Shown here: positions 1 through 10,488 of the stretch, one piece after another
How positions within the stretch are numbered: position 1 is the first letter of the stretch
How the letters are laid out: each line of letters opens with the position of its first letter
Assembly (NCBI GenBank): GCA_035578905.1
Contig: JAQJVL010000288.1
Location: 744,001 to 808,000, forward strand
Direction: 5' to 3'
DNA from: Stictocephala bisonia
Lineage: Eukaryota > Arthropoda > Insecta > Hemiptera > Membracidae
DNA length: 64,000 nucleotides
Program-made: the position numbers and the translations under genes
The notes under the pieces: model-generated
The model's input: the letters and a program-made list of their open reading frames with translations, nothing else
The model's database searches: none
What the model was told of the DNA's origin: nothing

Positions 1-1040
1 AGTATAAATAATTAAAATTTTAATCTTACTGTAAGATTTAACATAAAAGTATTTACTTTTATTTCTATTTTATATAAATACTTAGTTTCAATTAGTATTT
101 TTAAGAATAAACTGTTAAACTTATTTATGTTCTTATCTTAGTTAAACCTCATTATAAAGAATTCTTGAACTGTGACTTTGCCTCAGCTTTTTAATTTTGT
201 GTCGATATTTTATTTACATTTATTTGTTACTATTATTATAATATTGTGCAACCTCTTAAATTAATTTTTTATAATGTTGTTTGGAATTGTAACTATTTAA
301 TTTTTAACTAACTTAAAGATTGATAGGTATTTATAGAGTTTCCTAACTGTATTATTTATCTTATGTTTTATATATATGTTTTATATATATTAAGATTTAA
401 ATTCAATTGAGACAATGCCTATTTCACTTGTAATGTGTCAATGACAATACATTATTTGTATTTGAAGTTAAAAATACTCTAAAGAAATTTTGCCACTTCT
501 AAAATTGCTCCTCTACTAGCTCCCACGTGCAGCTAAGGTTTGTTAAATGTTTCAATTCCAAGAAGAGACTTGACTCAGGCTGCACTTTGGAACGAGGGTA
601 AAGTATTTGTTTAATTTGGAGGTGGAGGGATATTAAGTCGCGTCTTGAGACAGAGGTGGAGGTACTTGGAACTTAATTAGCAACCAAGTCGCCAGAGAAT
701 CGTCATAATGTATTTATCCGTTGCCAGGCAACCCTGTGCCTAATGAACCTTGTCCCCAATCTGTAATAGTGTGCATACAAAAGGGCACAGGGCCAACGAC
801 ATTATGTAAACGAACTGAAATTATAGAAGGATTTCAAAATAAATTAACTTTAAACAGTACTATCTCAAATTGTAATTTTTTAATAGCATTTTTAAATGTA
901 TTAAATTATATAAAAATCAATCTAATGGTTCAATAAGATCCTATCTATTCTGAATCTCCAATTGCTGCAAAATATCCCACAGCATGCTGGGTGACTTAAA
1001 CTGTAAAACCAACTCGTGGGCTAGCTTCCAAATTAATCTC
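1..1040. other. AT-rich intronic or upstream sequence, no gene seen
   Basis: I see no supportable coding exon. A short open frame at 721-936 has no recognisable motif and no splice context. A weak match to the LINE tail wording found at 8190 and 18855 (a 'CTTTGCCT'-like stretch near 177) may be an old LINE end, but it is too eroded to call. Confidence 0.5.
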
Positions 1041-1042
1041 AA

Positions 1043-1390
1043 ATGAATTTTTGCAAAAAACCAACTGATCGTTGGGATATGTATGAAAGTAGAAACAAGT
1101 TTCTGGTATCGGATCCCATGACCGTTATTGGTGAAATGAATCTTCCTCATAGGGAATGGACTGTGTTGAGTCACTTTTGCACAGTGGTGGGAAGATTCAA
1201 CAACTGGAAATATAAGCGAGGAATGGCAAATGATCAGTTATGTGATTCCGGAGTAAAAATTCAAACTATGGATCATAGTTTAATAGTTAATGATTGCTCG
1301 TTGGGTTCTTTTAAGTAGAATTAGCTGGTCTTCATTCAATAGAAGAAGCAGGTGTTGAATGGTTATGAAACCTGGATTTATCTCTGTGAC
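1043..1390 (+). pseudogene. Non-LTR retrotransposon ORF2 C-terminal fragment
   Basis: The frame from 1043 to 1318 reads through a segment ending 'GRFNNWKYKRGMANDQLCD' followed by 'QTMDHS'. This is the small Cys/His-like region found after the reverse transcriptase in many insect LINEs, usually 'CDCG..QTMDH', where one Cys has become Ser. The matching text continues after a stop and a frame change at about 1318-1390 ('LHSIEEAGVEWL'). The fragment is 5'-truncated and non-functional. It lies in the same orientation as the host gene, unlike most LINEs here. The exact LINE clade is not determined. Confidence 0.6.
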
Positions 1391-1710
1391 GGGAGATCAA
1401 TCAATACTTAAACAATAAGACACAAGTACTTTGGATTTATTTGCATATTTTATTAATGAATCTAATTTTTATTTTTTTCCTCTTACTTTTAATTCGGTAG
1501 CTGGCTTTTAAAGCCATATACAAGTATATATTAGCATAATGCTCTAATCAAAGTACTTCAAATGGTTGGAGAGGGAGAGTTCTGAGCGCTTTATCGGTAA
1601 TGATCTTGACGTTTAAGTAATGGGTGTCCCAAAAATCTTTTCTTGAGAGAGAGTCAATCTTCTTTTTAAAGTAATATAAAGTTAAAAATTAGGGCTACTT
1701 ACGTATTTTT

Positions 1711-1921
1711 AGGATGTAATAAAATTCAAACTGAGTACCCTTAACATTTTTAATTAAAATTGATTCACACAACATGTTTCAACTTAATGGTCATTTTCAA
1801 GTGTCATAAAGTGTCATATACTTGAAAATTACCATAAAGTTGAAACATGCTGCTTGAATCAATTTTAATAAAAAATGTTAAGGGTACTTAAGCGTACTCA
1901 GTTTGAATTTTATTACATCCT
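1711..1921. repeat. Foldback (inverted repeat), about 211 bp
   Basis: The outer 27 bases on the left (from 'AGGATGTAATAAAATTCAAA') return as reverse complement at 1890-1921, with a small insertion. The arms stay complementary towards the centre near 1808-1820. Both strands carry 'ACTTGAAAAT', a 3-bp hairpin stem, then 'GTTGAAACATG'. That order resembles the motif seen at 4193, 14721 and 46213, so a Penelope-like origin is possible. Confidence 0.75.
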
Positions 1922-2682
1922 TCTTTTTAAAATATAAATAAAGTAAATAGATCATATGGTATTACCATTGTTTTTTATATAAAATTGGTTTCAAAGGTAT
2001 AAAATTATATCCCTCATTAGCTTTTACCACTGGTCTGTTGTATCTGTTGTATAACCAGTCTTTTTGAGGGTCATTAACTCACTGCACAGACCCAACTTAC
2101 ATAACTTATCTCACACTTATTTTCCTCGTGTTTGGCACTCTCTTAAGAGTTACCTAATTTATAAAATCGATGTTATAAGTTTTAATATTTTTTCAAAAGT
2201 CGAAAAGATCTTTTTTTGAAAATTATCTTTCCATAGAAAATGTGAACATTATAGTTCAAGCAACTGTTTCTGTTTGACCTTCATGCTTATGAATAAAATA
2301 TCAAGGAAACAGATTGTAATGGAAAGTCTACGTCAAGCTCTCACTCTTCCAAACATCCATTTTAGAGACAACTTACTTCTATTGAATCAAACCTGTTTTG
2401 AGGAGATGAGTCATGGTACCGTATAATGGTAGATTCATTATGCTTATATAATTTTTTATTTGCAAAATATTTCTTCTAAGTATACAACAATGTGCTTTGC
2501 TAAGTCATATTGACATCTTGTCTTACTTCATTGAAAACGAATTCATTATGTACCTTCCGTAGGTCTTTTTATGTCGTTATTCATCCCAATAATTACTGTC
2601 TGATACCTTTTTCTCATCTCATTTCATTCTCATCTAATAGACTTGAAAACTTATTTTTCCTAATGATTTTACTTTGTTGCAG
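1922..2682. other. Intron sequence before the first visible semaphorin exon
   Basis: This is AT-rich and ends in a T-rich tract and 'TTGTTGCAG', the 3' splice site used by the exon at 2683. No upstream semaphorin exon was recognised in 1-2682. Confidence 0.6.
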
Positions 2683-2790
2683 GATAACTGCCAGAATTAT
2701 GTTCGAATCCTGGCTGTTATGTCACCAGGTAAGCTGCTTGTCTGCGGCACCAACTCCTTCAAGCCTATCTGCCGAGAGTACTCAGTACAG
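2683..2790 (+). CDS. Sema2a: Semaphorin (class 2-like), sema-domain exon A
   Basis: This 108-bp exon is in phase 0 at both ends and encodes 36 residues starting 'DNCQNYVRILAV' and containing 'LLVCGTNSFKPICREY'. That is blade sequence of the sema beta-propeller, with three of its conserved cysteines. Semaphorins are extracellular guidance ligands, or membrane proteins, that bind plexins through this domain. Class-2 insect members are secreted. The acceptor is TTGTTGCAG and the donor is GTAAGATA. The peptide joins directly to the exon at 15710 with no missing residues expected. Assignment to class 2 rather than class 1 rests on 'SPGKLLVCGTNSF' here and on wording in the later exons. Class 1 is the main alternative. 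Confidence 0.9.
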
Positions 2791-3689
2791 GTAAGATATT
2801 TTATTCTGTTGAGTTTTGATTTTGAAGATAATTTGAAAAACATATTCTTCATCAATCTATTAAAACTGGTCACATTCATGATTGTTCCCATCAATCTTTC
2901 ACCTAGAAATTACTTATATGTGTCCCAATTTTTATTTTCTGAATTTTAATTTTCAAATTCTGTACCTATATTTCTCATATTTTAAGTTTTTCAATGTCCA
3001 ATTTTGTATGCCCTACTGACTATCCTACAGACCAGTGTCTCAATTAAGTGGCACAGCAAAATTTTATAGCTGCAGCTGGCTTCAAACTGATGATCTTTTG
3101 CTTTGTAACTGCCGCCTCAGTTCACTCATCATTTTGAACACCTATGGTTATATTCTTTTCTTTAAAATTATCTTTTTGAAATAAAAAAAAGACTGAAATG
3201 AGGGGTGCTTAGGAATTTTATCAAAAAGCACAGAAAGATAAGTATCTTAAAAACTATCTTTAAAAAGACAGAAATTTATCAACTTAGGTGTCAATTTTGG
3301 ATAGTCCAAGTTGTTCAGTTATAAGTTAATGATACAATAAAACTATCATTGATCATGTTTTATTTGCTATAATTTAGACTGATACGATGGTTTCATACCA
3401 TATTACCTGTCTGTTAAATATGCATTTCACTGGCCATTATTGAATGATCATGACTGGCAAAACTAAAGTCAATGATGGGCTTAAATACGGCCAACAACAT
3501 CAGAGACAACTTGCCCTGGCGACTGGACTACAAGGCATATATATGATTTGCACACGTTAACATAAATTCAAGTTACATTAAGTTCATGTTAAAACATTCA
3601 AATTAAGCATTGTCGTCCTTTGAGACTATATAACAAGAATTAATGCAGAACCTGATTTGCTTGATTGAAAATAAATTTAGTATACACTG

Positions 3690-3850
3690 ATGAAATTAAT
3701 GAAATGAATAGAAAAATGTCTTTATTGACCATTGAAAATGTTATAAATGGTGTTGTTAGAACTACTTAGTACCTTTTATACCTAATCTATACAACGTAAT
3801 AGAACATTTATAAATACAATGGTATTAAAAAAGTAAAATATTGAAAAAAA
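3690..3850 (-). repeat. Isolated LINE 3' tail
   Basis: On the minus strand a 'TCAATGGTCAATAAAG' stretch is followed by short repeats of ATTTCATT type. The same 'TCAATGG...AATAAAG' ending followed by short tandem words closes the LINEs at 20700, 47540 and 59030. No coding part remains. It is an extremely 5'-truncated insertion. Confidence 0.45.
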
Positions 3851-3904
3851 GAGGTAAATTACAGTTTAATATAAATAACAAAATAATCTGTAAATTGCAA
3901 TTAT

Positions 3905-4282
3905 ATTAATAGGTTACGTACCTTATCGTCTTTAATTCCTGTTATAGTAACAAGGTTTACTATAGTTTCGACTATCAAGTAGTCATTTTCAAAACTCAAG
4001 AACGTTAAATCTTCATAAAAGTGATGTGTTCAAAGAATAAATATTAAAACACAATTAGTAACATTTAAACGAGATTGTACTGTATATATAAAACATTGTT
4101 TATCAGCTACAATCTCGTTTAAATGTTACTAATTGTGTTTTAATATTTATTCTTTGAACACATCACTTTTATGAAGATTTAACGTTCTTGAGTTTTGAAA
4201 ATGACTACTTGATAGTCGAAACTATAGTAAACCTTGTTACTATAACAGGAATTGAAGACCATAAGGTACGTAACCTATTAAT
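3905..4282. repeat. Near-perfect foldback with two 175-bp arms
   Basis: Bases 3905-4079 are reverse-complementary to 4108-4282, with only a few mismatches (for example near 3925-3935), around a 28-base spacer rich in TATA. The right arm at 4193-4222 reads TTGAAAAT, stem GACTA, loop CTTGA, stem TAGTC, then GAAAC. The left arm carries the mirror copy at about 3965-3995. It has no coding capacity. It is either a foldback or MITE-like element, or two inverted copies of a retroelement terminus. Confidence 0.85.
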
Positions 4283-4962
4283 TTAAATACCAATTCCAGA
4301 AGGCTAATCATGAATGCAATTATATGTATAAATCTGTAATATATATAAATAATAAAAATATTGAACTATTTTAAGCTTACAATAAAAAGATTCACATGCA
4401 CACATCTTCATGCACCGACTATTTGCTGAGTCCAACACCAGTGCCATGAAATCGTCAGTAATCAGCCTGAAACAGATGAACCTCAATCACAGCCGTAAAC
4501 TATTCATGCTCGCCAATGCTTCTTATATGATCTGTAGATTACAGTTGACAAGCAGAAATTAATGATTTACTAAAAACATCAAATCTATGTACATGAATTG
4601 ACAGCGGTGAAGCTCTGTACAATTGCTGGTTTTGGAAATAAAAGAAAAACTTTCAAACAAATAAGCAGGAGAATTTTTATATAGAATGGATGCAATGAAG
4701 TAAGAATATGGAACTGACGGAGTTGATTCAATTCAGATATATTTAGTTGATATTTATTTAAGTGTCACAAAACGCCTCACAAGCACAAGTGCTCTGGCAA
4801 AGACTTGTCAATATACATTTTACATAGTTTACTAAGTATACAATTGTTAATTAAAAGTTAAATATAAAAAATAAACAATAAAAACATATAGCATATTATA
4901 ATAATAATATAATTGTCCCTTATTTGTTAATAATAATTTGCCAGCAGTGAGACCAGACACCT

Positions 4963-5662
4963 CTAAGATCCTGAAGAGGAAGCCAAATATTCCGGTACAC
5001 TATAAAAACAATGTGAAAGAAGATACTCCTTTGCAAGTTTTTTGAATTTGAGAGGTGATTCTTCTTTCTTTATGGAAAATGGCAGATGGTTGTAAATCTT
5101 TAAGCAAGTATAAAACGTAGATCTTTCAAAAAAACTTGTTCTATGAATAGGATATTGGAGCATTTGAGAATTCCTTGTGAAGTGCAAGTGGGAATGGTTG
5201 TTGTTTAAGAATTTTTCTAAATTGGATTTGACATACAGAAGACTATGCAAGATGAAAAGTGAAGGTAGTGGGAGGATTTTCAAATCCTTAAAGTATTTAC
5301 GGCAGGGGTCGCGGAAAGGTGCAGACGTGATCAGTCTTACCATTCTCTTTTGCATATGAAATACTTTTTAAGAACTAGAGGAGTTACCCCAAAAATATAA
5401 TTCCATAAGATATATGCGAATGGGCATACGCAAAATAGACTTGTTTAAAAGTGTGCCTGTCGACAACACGGGATAAAGTGAGAAGAGCGAAGAATGATTT
5501 ACTTAGTCTCGTCAGCAACCGATTAAAATGGTGTTGCCAAGTTAAACATGAGCCTATTTTGATTCCAAGAAATTGTATCGATGGTACTACATTAAAGATT
5601 GTTGATAGATAAGAACTGTCATTATAAGAAGAATTCTGGTTATTAATATGGAAGTTAAACAA
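4963..5662 (-). pseudogene. LINE reverse transcriptase, thumb and C-terminus
   Basis: Two frames (5662-5384 and 5355-4963) are separated by a short break. The first has 'FLGIKIGSCLTWQHHF' and 'HSHISYGIIFLG'. The second has 'MQKRMVRLI', 'DPCRKYFKDLKILPLPSL' and the closing 'CFYSVPEYLAS'. This arrangement is the usual C-terminal end of CR1/Jockey-type ORF2. It shares family wording with the fragments at 10007-10297, 27680-28000 and 59176-59637. Confidence 0.85.
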
Positions 5663-5973
5663 ATGTGTTTTATCGGAATTTAATCTGAGTCCATTCGCCG
5701 AAAACCATTACTTCAAGATATTGAAATTGTCTTGAAGCATTTTTGAAAGCTATAGTTTATTTTTATTTGAGGCTACTAAAGATGTGTTATCCGCCTATAG
5801 AACCACCTTCACCTGAGATACAATATCGGGGAGATCATTACAATAGATTAGGAAGAGGAGAAGGCCGAGTATCGATAGATCCCTGAGGCACACTAGATCC
5901 CTGAGGCACACCAGAAGTCACCTTGCGATATTTACTTCTATATTCGGGATCCAACACAACACACTGTTGCCGA

Positions 5974-6462
5974 TCAACAAGATATGAACTTAACCACCTC
6001 AAGGCCCTGCCTCCAATGCCAACGCACCAAGATTAGGACCTCTCCGATTAGGATCTCGACCAAGACTTCTCCGATTAGGATCTCGAAGTTAACACTATCG
6101 AATGCTTTGGACAAATTGCAGAAAACACCAACGGTGTACCGCGAATCATCCACCGCAAACGGCACATGCTCCAAGAACTCAAAGATGGCATCACAGGTAC
6201 CTCTCCCCCTACGAAAACCAAACTGATTCAAACTCAAAATACTATTCTCCTCAAAGAAATCATACAATCTAGTGCACACCACTTTCTCAAATACCTTAGA
6301 GAAGGTGGGTAAAAGAGACACTGGCCAGAAATTATCTAAATTGTTGTTGTTATGCTTTTTCTTAATTGGCTTTACGAGGGAGTACTTTAGTAAACTTGGG
6401 AAAATTCCTTCTTGAAAAGAACGGTTTACCATATGAGTAAGAGGTTTTGAGAAAGCTCTCAT
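5974..6462 (-). pseudogene. LINE reverse transcriptase, N-terminal half
   Basis: This open frame of 162 codons contains 'PVSLLPTFSKVFEKVV', 'LNQFGFRRGRGTCDAI' and 'SKAFDSVNFEILI', the standard fingers and palm motifs of non-LTR reverse transcriptases. The protein then repeats 'EILIGEVL' because of a tandem duplication and runs off frame. It has no catalytic aspartate pair, so it cannot work alone. The frame extends upstream through stops to about 7000. Confidence 0.85.
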
Positions 6463-7836
6463 AGTTTTTTTTAAATAAAAATGGGGAAATCTTATCCCAA
6501 CCGGCTGATCTTTTTGAATTTAAGGATTTTTATTACTTTAATTATCTCTTCTTCAGATACTGGTTTAGACTGTAAAATCATTGATTGAGAATTTCGTTGT
6601 TTAGAAACATATTCCAAAGCTTTAGAACAATTTGGTGTTAAGTTTAAAATTGTTGAAGTATCAATAAAATGATCATTAAGTACATTACTAATGTCTTGTT
6701 TATTTTTAGTTATTTGGTTGCCCCTACAGCCATGGACTTACCAGTCTCCCTTTTAACCACCTGCCATGTAGCTTTTACTTTATTGGTTGATCTGTTAATA
6801 TAATTACTATTGTGCCTGAGCTTTGCTATATGAACACATTTTTTTTAAATCTGTTTGTACTTCTGGACATATAGTATAAAATCAGGATCACTAGATGTTC
6901 TACTCAATTGATGTAAAACTCGCCTTCTTTCACTAGAAATTTGTAAGCCCTTTGTCATCCATCTTTTTGAACTATTATTTTTGGTTGGCTCTTTAAATAC
7001 TTTTAAAGGGAAAGCATTAAAAAAAGATAATCAACCTTCTGTATGATAATATGAAAATGTTGTCTAAGATTGAAAATAAAACAAATATAATAACGCTAGG
7101 CTTGCTGTATTTTGTGAAACTGCCCAACCGTTACAACATTTACAACAATATTCCAATAGTTGAAGACACACAAAAAAATCAAGATCTGCACTAGCAATAT
7201 GTTTATACTCGAAGGGAAATTATAGAAAATATTTTAAGACTATGAATGCTAGCAAACACCTCATAACAAGTTTCAGTAGTGTAATCAGCCCAACTTGTAG
7301 TTATCACGTCCAGCCATGTGTCAGATACAGCAGTGTGGTAAGGGGCAGTTATAGGAAAATAGTCAAATAAATATAGGTCCAAGTAAGTTCAAGTTAAAAT
7401 CTGCCATTACAATGTCTACATTAATGTTCAAACATTTATATCATGTACATATCTTGGGTTAGTAAGTAGCCCAGCTGGTAACCATACTACACAGATCTTC
7501 CACATTCATTATAATTTCATGTAATATTTACCATTTGTAGTCCTTCATATTTACCATTTGTTAAATACCGTGTCTGAATCAGAGAAAAATATAATGTAAA
7601 TATGATAAAAATAGAATGAAAAGCTTTCTAAAAGGTAGAAAAATAACTATAAATATTATATACCATATTATTATATAAATTTCTTTTAACTTTAATTGAT
7701 TTTCTCATTTAATTTATGAATTTGGGAAAGCTTAAAAAAGGCATATAGTCATATTTTATATAAGTGTAAGAACAAAGGATTGTTGGACCGGGTACGGAAA
7801 AGAGAGAAACGGCGAGGACAGTGCTATGTGTAAAAG

Positions 7837-7926
7837 ATGGCGGACAATAAAAGTGACAACCCTATTTGTGGCGCGAATCTCTCCACCATGTATGATTTAC
7901 AGGGCCATCCACTGCCTAACAACTGA
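7837..7926 (+). other. Short GC-rich ORF of 29 codons, possible LINE 5' end
   Basis: An ATG in good context (AAAGATGGC) opens 'MADNKSDNPICGANLS' and ends in TGA after 29 codons. It sits in a GC- and CpG-richer patch (about 7780-7990) inside AT-rich DNA. About 270 bp downstream lies a same-strand LINE-like tail (8190). A LINE 5' end joined to its own 3' end by internal deletion would explain both. A chance frame is equally possible, and no family was recognised. Confidence 0.3.
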
Positions 7927-8039
7927 GCGAGCACTTCTAGTCCTCTCTTCTCTCAGGCTGTCAACACTTACATGTTACATCATCTTAAATATTCTTATCT
8001 TATGTTGTTATAACAACATTTCATTTTAGTGCCATTTCC

Positions 8040-8240
8040 AAACTTGCCTTACAAATGTTGAATTTTGATATAACTCTAAAGCATGTTATTTTGTCTCATT
8101 TGCTGCATTAATTTAAAATTACTGTATTTTATTTTAATAATTTATAAAAAATTAAACTTTAAACTTATTTGACGTTAAGGCTTTGCAGGCCTAACTTTGC
8201 CTCTTGGAAAAATAAAGTCGTGTTTAATTTTATTTACAAA
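8040..8240 (+). repeat. LINE 3' tail, copy 1
   Basis: The sequence contains 'CCTAACTTTGCCT' (8190-8202), then AATAAAG and T-rich words. A second copy with the same order lies at 18855-18890. The layout (unique text, AATAAAG, end) is that of a non-LTR element 3' terminus. Confidence 0.45.
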
Positions 8241-8522
8241 TTATGTCTGCATGTATATTGTTAAGTTATAATCTTATTTTATAATATTTTAATGTTAAAT
8301 AACACACTTGGACCTTTTTACAGTATACCAAGTAAAATATGACAAATCCATATTTTATAGTTTTGTGATTAGCAACAGTATAATATTTTCTTATGTAAGT
8401 TTTAAGGCACACAAGGGGTTTTATATTTATTCTTTAAAGTTAAGAAAATAGTGATTTGGTTTAAGTGAGTCTCTTATCAATGAAATTATTTTATAGCAAT
8501 AGTTTTAAGAAAATTAAATTAT

Positions 8523-8607
8523 GTACATTAGGAGGAGTAGGGCATCAGCAAACTTACCTTTAACAGTCTTAGGTAAGTTTGCTGATGACCTGTCTCTCCT
8601 AATGTAC
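8523..8607. repeat. Short inverted repeat
   Basis: The arms 'GTACATTAGGAG' / 'CTCCTAATGTAC' and 'CAGCAAACTTACCT' / 'AGGTAAGTTTGCTG' fold into one interrupted hairpin of about 85 bases with a loop near 8563. No family was recognised. Confidence 0.75.
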
Positions 8608-8912
8608 TAATACCTGACCTAGTTCCCTTTAATTAGCATAATCTGACAATTAAATTTGAGTTAGATTTAGTTGTTCACTGTTTATTTAAATTTTACTTAA
8701 ACATTTATAATTTATGAATTGCAGTAGTATTACTTAAAATGAGGTTTACAGAAAATTATATTTTATTGTAAAAATGTTTACTGAATTTGGTATGATGCTC
8801 TTTTATAAGGATAGTTACGGTTGTATTTATTAATTAAGGAAAATTAGTTAGTGAACAAACTAAAATTGCACAAGTGTACTATATAAAACCCATTCTATAT
8901 AGCCAAAGAGTT

Positions 8913-8991
8913 TGATGGCAAGGTGGCTAAGTGGTTGTGGCTTCAGACTGCAGAGGGTAATGTCTAAGGTTCGAATTCCCAACTGAGCTAA
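8913..8991 (+). repeat. tRNA-derived SINE head
   Basis: A box A-like 'TGGCTAAGTGGTTGTGG' (8924-8940) and a box B 'GGTTCGAATTC' (8968-8978) have tRNA spacing and a plausible anticodon arm between them. The ends do not form a 7-bp acceptor stem, so this is a SINE or tRNA relic and not a functional tRNA. The SINE body downstream (to perhaps 9240) could not be delimited. Confidence 0.65.
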
Positions 8992-9435
8992 CGGTTTTTA
9001 CTTCACTTGTTGAATAAAGTTCACCCACATGCCTGCAGTCCCATTTGAACTGGCATGTGCAGTTTTAAAAAAATCACACTTAAAAATATTTTCATTGTTT
9101 GATAGAGTTTCATCAACAAGAATAAAGTTTAAGAAACTGTGACATGTTGCTTTATTGTTGTCTCTTAAAGGAAAGGAAATAATATTCCTTAAAGTAATTT
9201 TAAGCAGCTGCATGTTGCTTTGTAATTAAAACGTTTAGTTACAGCTTAAAATTAATGAAATTGAATGGCAAAGGATTAAATATTTGTAGCCACTTATATC
9301 TCTGTTATAAAATCAGTTTTGTACAAATCTCTAAGGGAAGTACTGTATTGTCACTCTGAAGAAAATGTTACATTTGTTAGCTTTTCTAACAGGCAAATAG
9401 CTGTCTTATTTTTCCTTAAAATGCATCTACTTTAC

Positions 9436-9775
9436 CTAATTTAAATCGTTATCTTTATGAACAAAAATTAAAATTTTAAAGTTTCTTTTTAATATGAAAC
9501 AAACAAATGAAAACTTGCTGTGTGTTAAACCATTGTATTCATATTTATAACTTACAAATTTGTGTACAGAAATCAATATTTCATATTGTTGACACAAGTT
9601 ACTGAGACCATTTGAGACTCTTAGCTTTCTACCTGTAATATATGGAAACATCCATGAGAGGGAGTTTTCTTCGAGATTCAAATGATACCAAGAAGAATGT
9701 GATGATCTGCCAAAGAAAAAAACTTAGTGAGATCAAAAAGGCATCCACCGAAGCTTTATCATGTCATGTAGACAA
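9436..9775 (-). pseudogene. LINE reverse transcriptase palm fragment
   Basis: On the minus strand 'GCLFDLTKFFSLADHHILL' (about 9765-9690) is followed after a frame change by 'SLSWMFPYITGRKLRVSNG' (9660-9600). Together they match the region around 'DLTKAFD.V.H..LL..L' and 'S.WI.SYL.GR.Q.V' of insect LINEs. The key FD aspartate context is lost. It directly abuts the 3' end of the LINE at 9780, and the rest of its coding sequence is absent. Confidence 0.6.
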
Positions 9776-10488
9776 TAGACAGTAAACAATATTCTTTATT
9801 AACAGTATCTTAGAGATATGTTACAGAGTCAATTAATTAAAAATCAATGAAAGTGAGAAATCAAAAACAAAGTATAGTTATGTAAAATGACATAAGATGA
9901 TAATTTAAGTCAGTGTTCATCATTATATGAGTAGAATTCCTCTAGCGAGTAGAAAGCCTGGTCTTGCAGCCAACACTGAAGAGTTCTTTTCATGGTCCTC
10001 AAGTTGTCATCTTTCAGGTGTTTCGGCAGCTTGTTTGACAGTTTCATTCCAGCATAAGATGGTTTTTTTTTTTTCAAACAAGGCTGGTCTGTGAGCTGGT
10101 ATTGTGCAGTCTCCTGCTTGTCTGGTGTTGTGGTTATGTAGGTGGGTTTGTTTTGGAGGGTCCTTAGTTTTACAGTAGAGAATAGTTTCCAGTATGTATA
10201 TGGATGTTACTGTGAGAAGTTTCCAGTTTTTAAACAGATTTCTGCAACTGTCTTTAGGCCCTATCCCTGCCATTATTCTTATTGCTTTTTTCTGCATAAC
10301 TAGAACCTGTTGGAGATTTCCAATTGAAGAGTCACCTCAAACAATTATTTCAAAGCACAGGTGGCTTTCAAATAGCGCATGGTATGCTATTTTCGTAGCT
10401 TCATGATTCCTAGTAATCTTAGTTCTCTTTAGTGCATTCAGAGCTGAGCTAAGTTTTAGGCATAGGCTGTCTATATGACTTTTTCAGC

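Larger units (their letters stand above)
4740..7030 (-). mobile_element. 5'-truncated, decayed LINE (CR1/Jockey-type)
   Basis: Read on the minus strand, the order is linker ('RWMTKGLQISSERRRVLHQL' at about 6960-6900), reverse transcriptase fingers and palm (6462-5974), the 'GVPQGS' and catalytic region (5960-5760), thumb (5662-5384), and the C-terminal 'QKRMVRLI...DPCRKYF' segment (5355-4963). The catalytic box is destroyed: a stop precedes 'ADN' where the family has Y/FADD. There are several stops and frame changes. Two small in-place duplications lie in the coding part, at 6020-6085 and 5878-5913. No endonuclease is left. Confidence 0.85.

Noticed and set aside
721..936. 71-codon + frame
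   Set aside because: No motif, no splice or start context, AT-driven composition.
5984..6226. 80-codon + frame opposite the LINE
   Set aside because: It is a shadow of the minus-strand reverse transcriptase.
8913..8991. A genuine tRNA gene
   Set aside because: Box A and B are present, but the acceptor ends do not pair and there is no terminator. A SINE head is the better reading.
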